The position numbers were made by a program, and so were the translations under genes. Positions 1 to 7,303 of a stretch of 64,000 nucleotides of DNA are shown here, one piece after another; within the stretch, counting starts at the first letter, position 1, and every line of letters begins with the position of its first letter. The notes under the pieces are model-generated. The model saw only the letters and a program-made list of their open reading frames with translations. It had not been told where the DNA came from and ran no database searches. The DNA is taken from NCBI GenBank assembly GCA_963617275.1, contig CAVENX010000035.1, positions 62,001-126,000 of the forward strand, read 5' to 3'. The stretch is from Limivicinus sp963617275. GTDB taxonomy: Bacteria > Bacillota > Clostridia > Oscillospirales > Oscillospiraceae.

Positions 1-49
1 TGTCTCGGCCTGTCAGAGGCATTATCAACGATCCGAGGTGTGACGAACA

Positions 50-622
50 ATGTTTTCTTATATTCTTGCGGGTTTATATGGCGTTCCCCTGCTGTTCTGC
101 ATTTTGCAGGGAAATGCCGGGGCAGTTTCCTCACTGATGAGCGGTGCGGACGACGCCGTGCGCTTCTGTATTTCCGCCGCCGGCGGGCTGTGCTTCTGGT
201 GCGCTGTGACAGAGCTTTTCGAGCAGTGCGGCGCGGCGGAAACACTGTCGCGGCTGCTGCACCCGGTAATACAGCAGCTTTTTCCAAACGCCGCCGCGCA
301 TAAGGAGGCAAGCGCCGCGATCTCGGAAAATATCAGCGCAAATCTCATGGGACTCGGCAATGCGGCGACTCCTGCCGGAATAAGGGCCGCAAAAGCGATC
401 GTCTCCCTCGGCGGCGGTCGGGAAATTTCGGACGAGCTTTGCATGCTTGTCGTTCTCAACACCGCCTCCATTCAGCTTATCCCCACGACCGCCGCCGCGC
501 TGCGCGCCGCAGCAGGCTCAAAAACGCCATTTGACATCCTCCCCGCCGTCTGGGCGGTATCCGCGCTGTCGCTGCTTGCCGGTCTCTCCGCCGCCGCCGT
601 ACTCAAACGCCTGTGGAAATAA
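50..622 (+). CDS. spmA: Spore maturation protein A
   Basis: The 190-residue membrane protein has the layout of SpmA, a nucleoside-transporter 'gate' domain protein of about 195 residues. Glycine- and alanine-rich hydrophobic segments alternate with the conserved region around NLMGLGNAATPAG (about residues 98-110). Together with SpmB it is needed in Bacillus and Clostridium for dehydration of the spore core; the transported molecule is not known. A GAGGTG ribosome site ends about 10 bases before the ATG. Its last 10 bases overlap spmB, the usual gene pair, so translational coupling is likely. The promoter lies outside the window. The family call is confident; the biochemical role is unresolved even in model species. 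Confidence 0.9.
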   Translation: MFSYILAGLYGVPLLFCILQGNAGAVSSLMSGADDAVRFCISAAGGLCFWCAVTELFEQCGAAETLSRLLHPVIQQLFPNAAAHKEASAAISENISANLMGLGNAATPAGIRAAKAIVSLGGGREISDELCMLVVLNTASIQLIPTTAAALRAAAGSKTPFDILPAVWAVSALSLLAGLSAAAVLKRLWK

Positions 623-1140
623 ACACGGTTTTTGCTTTTGTCCCGGCGGTCATATTGGTTCTGGCGTGCGTCCTCGCCATGCGCAAAGGCGTTGATATCT
701 ACTCGGCGATGATAAAGGGCGCCGGAAAAGGGCTGCACACCCTTTCCGCCATTCTGCCGGCAATGCTGTGTCTTTTCCCCGCCGTCGCGTTCATGCGTGC
801 GTCCGGCGCTGCCGACGCCCTCGGCAGACTCGTCTCGCCGCTGCTGAGCGCGATAGGGGTTCCGGAGGAAACGGTGCTCATGCTGCTTATAAGGCCGCTT
901 TCCGGCAGTGCGGCAATGGGCAGCGCCGCAGAGCTTATGAACAGCTTTGGCGCGGACTCAACGATCGGCCGTACCGCCGCCGTAATGCTCGGCTCGAGTG
1001 AAACGACCTTTTACGTCATATCCGTCTATTTTTCCGCCGCCGGTGTCCGCGGCAGCCGCTGGGCGGTGTATGCGGCGCTGACCGCCGATATTGTGTGCTT
1101 TCTCACATCGGCATGGATCGTCCGCCTTATTTGGGGCTGA
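613..1140 (+). CDS. spmB: Spore maturation protein B
   Basis: A 175-residue integral membrane protein with the gate-domain features of SpmB (B. subtilis about 178 residues), including a conserved RPLSGSAAMGSAAEL stretch near residues 93-107 and an SSETTFYV motif. It pairs with SpmA in spore core dehydration. The start is a GTG inside the end of spmA, chosen because it gives the family's usual length; there is no clear ribosome site, which fits translational coupling across the 10-base overlap. The stop codon lies in the first unit of a perfect 16-base tandem duplication (1126-1157), so the second unit is untranslated. Confidence 0.9.
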   Translation: MEINTVFAFVPAVILVLACVLAMRKGVDIYSAMIKGAGKGLHTLSAILPAMLCLFPAVAFMRASGAADALGRLVSPLLSAIGVPEETVLMLLIRPLSGSAAMGSAAELMNSFGADSTIGRTAAVMLGSSETTFYVISVYFSAAGVRGSRWAVYAALTADIVCFLTSAWIVRLIWG

Positions 1141-1157
1141 ACTTATTTGGGGCTGAA
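1126..1157 (+). repeat. Perfect 16-bp tandem duplication over the spmB stop codon
   Basis: The 16 bases CTTATTTGGGGCTGAA occur twice in direct succession (1126-1141 and 1142-1157). The spmB stop codon is in the first unit. This looks like a recent slippage or duplication event in this lineage. Confidence 0.85.
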
Positions 1158-1190
1158 GTTTAAAGAAAACTTAAAATATGAAATAAAAAC

Positions 1191-1219
1191 TTGTAAAATT
1201 ACTCCGCAGGCTGTATAAT
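1191..1219 (+). promoter_or_regulatory. Sigma-A promoter for the acyltransferase-like gene
   Basis: TTGTAA at 1191-1196 and a perfect TATAAT at 1214-1219 are separated by 17 bases. Transcription from here would give a leader of about 100 bases before the gene at 1325. Confidence 0.75.
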
Positions 1220-1324
1220 ACTTCTGTTTGATAATTTATTAATAAAACTTTCCGCTTTTCATCCGGCACATCTCCGCCCGTCCGGCCGGCGATGATACAA
1301 ATCGAAAGGAACGGTGATACAGAT

Positions 1325-2203
1325 ATGAGCAAGTATAAAAGGCGCTACGGAGACCGCAAAGAGGGTCGGCTTATCCGCTCTCTCCCCGGCTTTGCGAAAT
1401 TTGTCCCCTACATAATGCCGACAAGGAACGATGCATGGCTGAACTATGAGGAAAGCTTTGAAGTATCCACGCTTGACCGTCGGCTCAGGAAGCTGCGCGT
1501 GGACGGATACAAGGGCATCGGTATCCTGCATTTCATTATCGCCGCCTATGTCAGGGCGATCTCCATGCTGCCGGGCGTCAACCGCTTTGTCGTCGGACGC
1601 AGGATATACGCGAGAGACGGCATTGAGGTCGTCATGGTCGTCAAGCGCAGCATCTCTATCGACGCCACAGAAACAACGATCAAGGTTCATTTTGCCCCGA
1701 CCGATACGATTTTTGACGTGTACCGCAAACTCAACGAGAAGATTGAGGAGATCAAGACAAGCGACGATAACAACAACACCGAGGATTTTGCCGATACGCT
1801 CTGCAAGGCTCCCCGTCCTCTGCTCCGTCTTGCCATAACGATTCTCCGCATTATGGACTATTTCGGCTGGCTTCCCGAAAATCTGCTTGAGCTCAGCCCG
1901 TTCCACGGCTCCATGATAATCACCGACCTCGGATCTCTCCGTATCGGTCCCGTCTATCATCACATCTACAACTTCGGTACTCTGCCCGTGTTCATAGCCT
2001 TCGGCGCAAAATATCATAAGTATGAGCTTAACCGTCACGGTCAGATGCTCGACAACAAGTATATTGACACCAAAATGGTCATTGACGAACGCATTGCCGA
2101 CGGACATTATTTTTCGCAGTTCCTCCAGGCTCTGCGCTACACCTTCCAGCACCCTGAAATCGTTGAAACTCCCCCATCCAAGGTCGTTGAGGATCTTTAC
2201 TGA
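1325..2203 (+). CDS. Stand-alone 2-oxoacid dehydrogenase acyltransferase-like (E2/CAT fold) protein
   Basis: This 292-residue protein resembles the C-terminal catalytic domain of E2 acyltransferases. It has an 'ISMLPGVNRFVVGRRIY' segment, a TDLGSLRIGPVYHHIYNFGT segment matching the E2 core, and a C-terminal DERIADGHYFSQFL that corresponds to the HxxxDG active-site motif. The catalytic histidine position is occupied by Asp, while the DG is retained. There is no lipoyl or E3-binding domain, so it cannot be an ordinary E2. Similar free-standing proteins are common in Clostridia and have no established role; it may be an acyltransferase with altered chemistry or a non-catalytic scaffold. ATG 1325 is preferred over the upstream ATG at 1292 because AAAGGA (1305-1310) precedes it. 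It has its own promoter and terminator. Confidence 0.7.
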   Translation: MSKYKRRYGDRKEGRLIRSLPGFAKFVPYIMPTRNDAWLNYEESFEVSTLDRRLRKLRVDGYKGIGILHFIIAAYVRAISMLPGVNRFVVGRRIYARDGIEVVMVVKRSISIDATETTIKVHFAPTDTIFDVYRKLNEKIEEIKTSDDNNNTEDFADTLCKAPRPLLRLAITILRIMDYFGWLPENLLELSPFHGSMIITDLGSLRIGPVYHHIYNFGTLPVFIAFGAKYHKYELNRHGQMLDNKYIDTKMVIDERIADGHYFSQFLQALRYTFQHPEIVETPPSKVVEDLY

Positions 2204-2212
2204 TCATATAAT

Positions 2213-2252
2213 ATACAATGGATGTCTCAAAAAAACGAGACATCCATTGTAT
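2213..2252. terminator. Bidirectional intrinsic terminator
   Basis: A perfect 16-bp stem (2213-2228 with 2237-2252) is followed by a T run on the plus strand, and A-rich sequence lies in the loop and on the other side. It ends the acyltransferase-like gene and sits just beyond the stop of the convergent YunG-like gene. Confidence 0.85.
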
Positions 2253-2258
2253 GTTTTT

Positions 2259-2723
2259 TTATAGTCCAAGTCTTTTTCTCAGCAGGGCGCATCTTTCTGT
2301 TCTGTCAGCGTCCGAGAGAAGCTCGGCAGGGTCAAGAGGAATGGCGCTGTCAAAATCCGGCAGGGCGTTTTTGCCGAACTGCTCGCTTGTGAGGTCTATC
2401 ACCACGCCGTTTATCCGGTTGAAGCTGTGCACCCCGCCGCCCTCAAGCGGAAGCCCGGCAGCTTCTCCGCCGAAAAATTCGTGCACAAGCGCGGCGGTTA
2501 TCCTGCACTGCCCGACGCTCGGATTATTCTCCGACCACTTTGGGCGAAGCGGCGCGGAACAAGTCTCAACGCTCCATGCCGCAAGACATTTGAGATAAAA
2601 TTCGCCGATATCCGCTGCGCCGCACTCCTTAACCGGCTTTATCTCATGCGCGTGCTCATAGCCGCAAAACCTGTATGTTTCATCATATCTGTAATCGGTA
2701 TTCTTGATAAGCTTTATAATCAT
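2259..2723 (-). CDS. YunG-like small protein
   Basis: A 154-residue soluble protein whose central part (PLRPKWSENNPSVGQC followed by ITAALVHEFFGGE and later HSFNRINGVVIDLT) matches the YunG family of B. subtilis as I remember it. The conserved Cys in a GQC motif, the later His and the Asp in VIDLT could form a papain-like catalytic set; that is inference, and no activity is established. The start at 2723 was chosen because GGAGGATAAAG lies directly upstream, whereas the longer reading has no ribosome site. It has its own promoter, whose -35 box overlaps that of the ribU riboswitch transcript. Confidence 0.7.
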   Translation of the reverse strand: MIIKLIKNTDYRYDETYRFCGYEHAHEIKPVKECGAADIGEFYLKCLAAWSVETCSAPLRPKWSENNPSVGQCRITAALVHEFFGGEAAGLPLEGGGVHSFNRINGVVIDLTSEQFGKNALPDFDSAIPLDPAELLSDADRTERCALLRKRLGL

Positions 2724-2749
2724 CTTTATCCTCCGCGTTTTTTGAGGCA

Positions 2750-2778
2750 AGTATAATATTTATTTTCCCTATTGTCAA
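2750..2778 (-). promoter_or_regulatory. Sigma-A promoter for the YunG-like gene
   Basis: On the minus strand, TTGACA (2778-2773) and TATACT (2755-2750) are 17 bases apart, a near-consensus promoter. The -35 box overlaps the -35 box of the divergent ribU promoter. Confidence 0.8.
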
Positions 2779-2800
2779 ACGAGGCGATACGTGCTATAAC
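2772..2800 (+). promoter_or_regulatory. Sigma-A promoter of the FMN riboswitch-ribU transcript
   Basis: TTGTCA (2772-2777), a 17-base spacer and TATAAC (2795-2800) place the transcription start right at the beginning of the FMN aptamer. The hexamer 2772-2777 shares five bases with the -35 box of the opposite promoter. Confidence 0.7.
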
Positions 2801-2804
2801 ATTG

Positions 2805-2918
2805 TTGTCTTCAGGGCAGGGTGAAATTCCCGATCGGCGGTAAAGTCCGCGAGCCGCGTGTGCGGCAGGAACCGGTGTGATTCCGGTACCGACAGTAAAG
2901 TCTGGATGGAAGAAGATG
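2805..2918 (+). promoter_or_regulatory. FMN riboswitch (RFN element) aptamer
   Basis: The conserved RFN core is present: CAGGGCAGGGTGAAATTCCC, then GATCGGCGGTAA, then GTGATTCCGG, then GACAGTAAAGTCTGGATGGA, with TCTTC near the start pairing with GAAGA at the end as P1. It binds FMN and here lies upstream of a riboflavin transporter gene, with a terminator hairpin between aptamer and gene. This is a transcriptional OFF switch by analogy with known RFN elements. Confidence 0.95.
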
Positions 2919-2933
2919 CCGCATGGTTTATTA

Positions 2934-2972
2934 TTTCCTGAAGATGCCGCATCTTCGGGAAATTTTTGTTTT
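2934..2972 (+). terminator. Riboswitch expression-platform terminator
   Basis: A 13-bp stem (2934-2946 with 2950-2962, one G-U pair) is followed by a T-rich run to 2972. The 13 bases at 2912-2924, at the 3' end of the aptamer, are repeated exactly at 2940-2952 inside the stem. The aptamer copy can therefore pair with the 3' arm of the stem and act as the antiterminator. Confidence 0.85.
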
Positions 2973-2986
2973 TAGAGGTGGAAAAC

Positions 2987-3718
2987 ATGGAAAATCTCAA
3001 ATTCTTCGCGGTATGCGCGGCGGTCATCGCTGCGATGCTCCTGCTTGCGGCGGCAGCGGAAAAACACATCTGCCGCGACAGGAAAAGGCTTGGCAGTACG
3101 CACTATGTCACCTACACGGCCGTTTTCGCCGCTATGGCGGGCGTGCTGATGACGTTTGAAATACCGCTTTTCTTCGCGCCGTCGTTTTATAAGCTGGATT
3201 TCAGCGAGCTGCCGGTGCTTATATGCACGTTCTACCTTGGTCCCGTGGCGGGCGTAGCGGCCGAACTTGTAAAAATCATTGTCAAGCTCCTGCTGAAAGG
3301 CACTACCACCGCTTTTGTGGGCGAATTGGCCAATTTTATTACGAGCTGCGCGTTCATCCTCCCGGCAAGTATAATATATCATGCCAGACCCGGCAAAAAA
3401 AGCGCGATTCTCGGTATGGCGGCAGGTACGCTTGTTCTGACAGTCTTCGGAAGCCTTTTCAACGCCGTCTACCTTATCCCCAAATTTGCCGAGATGTACG
3501 GGATGCCGCTGGACGCGATAGTGTCCATGGGAAATGAGATAAACGGCGCTGTCAACAGCCTTGCAACGCTGGTGCTGTTCGCGGTAGTCCCGTTCAACCT
3601 CCTTAAGGGCGTTGTTGTTTCGCTGATAACCTATCTGCTCTACAAGCGCATTTCTCCGCTTCTCCACAGGGGCGATGAGAAAAAGCAAAAACGCAGCGGG
3701 GCGAAAGGCAGCCAGTGA
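2987..3718 (+). CDS. ribU: Riboflavin ECF transporter substrate-binding subunit
   Basis: RibU is the membrane S-component that binds riboflavin and works with the shared EcfA/A'/T energy module, encoded elsewhere. The 243-residue protein has about six membrane segments and the family motif KLDFSELPVLI at residues 69-79, followed by GPVAGVAAELVKIIVKLLLKG and FVGELANF. It is longer than the usual 190-200 residues, with an extra N-terminal hydrophobic segment and a charged C-terminal tail. ATG 2987 follows AGAGGTGG; an upstream in-frame TTG lies inside the terminator. The FMN riboswitch upstream confirms the substrate. Its last 116 bases overlap the convergent flippase gene. Confidence 0.92.
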   Translation: MENLKFFAVCAAVIAAMLLLAAAAEKHICRDRKRLGSTHYVTYTAVFAAMAGVLMTFEIPLFFAPSFYKLDFSELPVLICTFYLGPVAGVAAELVKIIVKLLLKGTTTAFVGELANFITSCAFILPASIIYHARPGKKSAILGMAAGTLVLTVFGSLFNAVYLIPKFAEMYGMPLDAIVSMGNEINGAVNSLATLVLFAVVPFNLLKGVVVSLITYLLYKRISPLLHRGDEKKQKRSGAKGSQ

Positions 3719-5009
3719 CCGTGTTCAGCCGCGCATAGCTCAGCACAAAATTCAGTATTTCCGTAAAATAGATTATGCCTATATATGCTTTCAGCGCATA
3801 ATGCGGGAGAAGCTGCCACACAAGCAGAGCGCTCAGCGCGGAATCAAGAATGTTCACTTTCATATTCCACATATGCTGCCCCAGCCCTTTGAGACAGCCG
3901 TCGATCATCATGTCGGTATACATCACGGGCACAAGCGGTGCAAGAAGCCGGATAAAAGCTCCGGCTTCTTCATTTTTAAATATCCCATTTCCCAAAATAT
4001 CGGACAAGAGAAAAAGAACAAGGGCGACGGTACAGGAAAAGGCAAGTGTGAGATAGAAAAAGCGGTCCACGCTGCTTTCTATCTTTTCTTTATCGCCGCT
4101 GATCTGCGCCTGCGTAAGCTCCGGAACGACAAGCTCGGATGCAGCTGACATGACGCAGGCAGGAAAAAAGATGACCGGCAGAGCCATACCCTGTATCACC
4201 CCGTAGTCCGACAGCGCCTTATCTGCCGTAAGCCCCGACTGTCTGAGTCCACGCGGAACGAGAATATGCTGGAGTGTCGAAAGCGCGCTTCTCGTATAGG
4301 CGGAAAAGGCGATCGGCAGGGCAATTTTCAGCATACGCGGCGCAAAGCTGCCGCCTCTCGTCCCGTCGGGCGTGTGAGCGCGTCTGTCAAAATAATACGC
4401 CGCACTCATAAGGATAAATGAAAAAACATCCGCCGTTACACGCCCAAGTGTAACGGCGTAACAGCTTTGCTCAATATTATCCGCCCGGCAAGCGGAGACA
4501 AGCAGCATAGATATCGCCGCGCCGCACAAAAGCTCCGCCATATTTATCAGGGCGGGCTTCCACACGCGCCCGACCGCCGTAAAATATCCCGCCATTGCCG
4601 AACACAGCGCGGCACACGGCATGGAAACGGAGGATAGGCGCAGCGGAAGCACCGTCCGTGCGTCGCCGAGCCAGAGGAAGCCTATTGGTTCGGCAGTCAG
4701 AAATAAAACCGCGCCCGCCGCCGCGCCGAAAAACAAAGCATACGAAAAACAGCGGAGCATCGCTGCGCTGACGGTTTCGCCGCCCGCGGCAAGCTCCTCG
4801 GCGACAAGCCGGGTGGAAGCAAAGCGGACGCCCGATATCGCAAACGTCATCACAAGCGCGGTCACTGACATCACGAGCTGATAAAGCCCGATGCCCCCCG
4901 TGCCGATTTTTCCCGCAAGCCATGCGCGGAACGCCATAGAAACCGCGCTCATGAAAAGCGACGCCGCCGTGAGAATAAGTGTGTTGCCCGCAAGCTTTTT
5001 ATCAACCAT
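3603..5009 (-). CDS. SpoVB/MurJ-type oligosaccharide flippase (MATE-like)
   Basis: A 468-residue protein with about twelve to fourteen membrane segments and the pattern of the MVF/polysaccharide-transport family. The N-terminus (GNTLILTAASLFMSAVSMAF, then GGIGLYQLVM) is typical of SpoVB/YkvU/MurJ relatives that move lipid-linked cell-wall or spore-cortex precursors across the membrane. GGAGGG sits 9 bases before the ATG. The charged, cysteine-rich last 35 residues lie opposite the end of ribU and have no membrane character. I call it SpoVB-like because the organism sporulates; a general lipid II or capsule flippase is equally possible. Confidence 0.8.
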   Translation of the reverse strand: MVDKKLAGNTLILTAASLFMSAVSMAFRAWLAGKIGTGGIGLYQLVMSVTALVMTFAISGVRFASTRLVAEELAAGGETVSAAMLRCFSYALFFGAAAGAVLFLTAEPIGFLWLGDARTVLPLRLSSVSMPCAALCSAMAGYFTAVGRVWKPALINMAELLCGAAISMLLVSACRADNIEQSCYAVTLGRVTADVFSFILMSAAYYFDRRAHTPDGTRGGSFAPRMLKIALPIAFSAYTRSALSTLQHILVPRGLRQSGLTADKALSDYGVIQGMALPVIFFPACVMSAASELVVPELTQAQISGDKEKIESSVDRFFYLTLAFSCTVALVLFLLSDILGNGIFKNEEAGAFIRLLAPLVPVMYTDMMIDGCLKGLGQHMWNMKVNILDSALSALLVWQLLPHYALKAYIGIIYFTEILNFVLSYARLNTVTGCLSPRCVFAFSHRPCGEAEKCACRADRLSAKQQRP

Positions 5010-5071
5010 AGGTCATGCCCTCCGCTTCAAGCATATGAAAGCGAAAAGGCAAAAATAATACGCGGCATAAA

Positions 5072-5108
5072 AACAGCGTATGCGGTTGTTGAAACCGCAT
5101 ACGCTGTT
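5072..5108 (-). terminator. Intrinsic terminator of the peptide-export operon
   Basis: The 16-bp arms AACAGCGTATGCGGTT (5072-5087) and their complement (5093-5108) form a strong hairpin just after the stop at 5115. Minus-strand transcription runs into a T-rich stretch. The outer stem (AACAGCGTATGC) is the same as in the hairpins at 29775 and 30013. Confidence 0.85.
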
Positions 5109-5114
5109 CAGCGG

Positions 5115-7289
5115 TCAATCAATTCTCTGGCGCTCTACAAGCTCGGCAAAATAGCCGTTGTCGTCGATAAGCTCGTCATACGTGCCGTCCTCGATTATCT
5201 TGCCCTTGTCAAGGACAAGTATCCTGTCGCACTGGCGTATGGTTGACAGCCTGTGCGCAATAACTATCCTTGTGCATTTAAGCCCATCAAGAGCATCCGA
5301 GACCTTTTTCTGTGTGATATTGTCAAGCGCAGAGGTCGCCTCGTCGAAAATGAGTATCTTCGGCTTGGGGGCGATGGCACGGGCTATCATCAGCCGCTGC
5401 TTCTGACCGCCGGAAAAACCGCCCTGCCCCTCGGAAACGATAGTATGCATCCCCATGGGCATTGCGCGGATATCGTCCGCTATTCCTGCGGCCTCCGCCG
5501 CCGCCCACGCGTCGTCAAGCGTGAGCCACGGCGCGGATATGGTGATGTTCGAGAAAATGTCGCCGTAGAAGAGCTTGCCGTTCTGCATGACAACGCCTAT
5601 CTTGCTGCGCAGGGATTTGAGGTCAAGACGCTCGATATCCTGCCGGTCAAAGTATATTGAGCCTTTCTGCGGCTTTTCAAAGCCCAGGATAAGCCTTACA
5701 AGGGTGGACTTGCCGCATCCCGTCGCTCCCACGATCGCAACATACTGTCCCGATTTTATTTGCAGAGAGAGATTGTCAATGACATTCGGCATATTCTCGG
5801 CGTATCTGAATGACACGTTTGAAAGCTCAATATTGCCGCTGACCTTCGTGACGATGCGCCTGCCCTCGCTTATCTCGGGCTGGGCGTCCATTATGGGCTT
5901 CACCTCTTCTATGATCGGCTTTATGCCCGCGATGGTCGTCGCAACGCCCGCAAGGGAGAGAAATGCACCGGAGATCATGGCATAGGAGGCGTTGAAGGCG
6001 TTGAACTCCGCCATGCTCACACCGCTTTCAACGGCGAAAAAGTACAGCGCTATAGTCCCGGCAAGCGTGATCGCGGTGTTTATAACTCCGTTGAGCCGCA
6101 GGAACACGGGTCTGCCATAATTGAGGCGCGTCTCCTGCGCGTACAGGTCGAGCCAGCGGGAAAACATACGCTTTTCCGCACCGGCAAGCTTTATTTTCTG
6201 CACGCCGGTTATCATGGCATAGGTCATGCCGCTTTCCTTGCCTATAACGTCCATCTCCCGCCGCGTATATTTCATCTGTGCAAGCGTTGTTATTACGGAA
6301 AAGACGAGCGTCACAAGTATGATGACGAGTGCCGGAACGACAAGCGCCGGAGCATACCTGAAAATCTGCGTTATGTACACAAGCGACAGAAGCGACGTCA
6401 GTGACGTGGAGAAAACGGAATTGAACAGCATGGAGCTGAGCGAATTCATATATTCCATTTTGCATGAAAGCTGCCCTGAGCTGTAATTTTTAAAAAACGA
6501 CGCCGGAAGCGACATGACACGCGACATCGTAGCCGCCTCGGTTTTAAGATTCAGCAGTGTTGAGACCTTTGAGCTGAGCATGGATTCTATTGCGGAAAAC
6601 ATGACCTTGCTGACAGTCAGGCACACCGAAAAGACGGTAATGCTCAGCAGAAGCTGCAAGCTGCTGCCCGTCACGACCTTGTCCATAACGATATAGCTTA
6701 TCCGCGGCGTCAGCATCCCCACAAGCATGACCGCGACCGACGCGGCAAGCACGGCGGCAGCCGTGGAAACAGGCACTGACTCTATTATAAACCTGAAAAG
6801 ATCTGACAGCTCCATGGGGCGAAGCGGAAACGGCTTATAAAAGCACACCGCTTCAAGCGCGATGTTTTTCGCCGTCTTTTTGTTGATTTTCACGCGCTTT
6901 CCGCTTGCGGCGTCAGTATAATAATACCCGCCGAACCGACCGGGAATAAGGGCGGCGGCACTCCCGTCGGCGGTATTCACGCCGAGCAGAGGCCCTGCGC
7001 AGTCCTTGTACCACCCTTCCGTCAGCTCGACGCGGCGTGTCATTATTCCATGCGGCCGCAGAAGATACTCAAGCTGTTCTTCCTTTTTCGTAACATTGTC
7101 CGGTATCTCTCCGGCAGTCAGGTGAAAGTATTTTAAAATATCCTCAACGGCGTCCTGAACGATCTCCCTTTCGTCCGACACGCCCGCTCTTTTGCCCAGA
7201 ACGGCGGACACGACATTTGCAAAGGCGTTTTCAAGAGCCTCGTCATCCTTTATTTTTCTGTCCTGTATCTGGTCGTTAAACCAGCCCAT
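5115..7289 (-). CDS. NHLP/NHLM-type bacteriocin export ABC transporter, permease/ATPase subunit
   Basis: This 724-residue protein joins an N-terminal cytoplasmic region of about 160 residues to a six-helix exporter membrane domain and an ATPase domain. The ATPase has Walker A (GATGCGKST), the signature FSGGQKQR, Walker B (ILIFDEATSALD) and the switch histidine in IAHRLST. The N-terminal extension without a C39 peptidase is typical of the second ABC subunit in the nitrile-hydratase-leader (NHLP/NHLM) microcin systems. It probably pairs as a heterodimer with the peptidase-bearing subunit encoded 14 bp upstream. The exported substrate is not encoded nearby. The family assignment rests on domain order and neighbourhood. 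Confidence 0.82.
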   Translation of the reverse strand: MGWFNDQIQDRKIKDDEALENAFANVVSAVLGKRAGVSDEREIVQDAVEDILKYFHLTAGEIPDNVTKKEEQLEYLLRPHGIMTRRVELTEGWYKDCAGPLLGVNTADGSAAALIPGRFGGYYYTDAASGKRVKINKKTAKNIALEAVCFYKPFPLRPMELSDLFRFIIESVPVSTAAAVLAASVAVMLVGMLTPRISYIVMDKVVTGSSLQLLLSITVFSVCLTVSKVMFSAIESMLSSKVSTLLNLKTEAATMSRVMSLPASFFKNYSSGQLSCKMEYMNSLSSMLFNSVFSTSLTSLLSLVYITQIFRYAPALVVPALVIILVTLVFSVITTLAQMKYTRREMDVIGKESGMTYAMITGVQKIKLAGAEKRMFSRWLDLYAQETRLNYGRPVFLRLNGVINTAITLAGTIALYFFAVESGVSMAEFNAFNASYAMISGAFLSLAGVATTIAGIKPIIEEVKPIMDAQPEISEGRRIVTKVSGNIELSNVSFRYAENMPNVIDNLSLQIKSGQYVAIVGATGCGKSTLVRLILGFEKPQKGSIYFDRQDIERLDLKSLRSKIGVVMQNGKLFYGDIFSNITISAPWLTLDDAWAAAEAAGIADDIRAMPMGMHTIVSEGQGGFSGGQKQRLMIARAIAPKPKILIFDEATSALDNITQKKVSDALDGLKCTRIVIAHRLSTIRQCDRILVLDKGKIIEDGTYDELIDDNGYFAELVERQRID

Positions 7290-7303
7290 TCAAACGCCTC
7301 CTT

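Noticed and set aside
2966..2986. An upstream TTG start for ribU
   Set aside because: It lies inside the riboswitch terminator hairpin and T run; the ATG at 2987 has a proper ribosome site.
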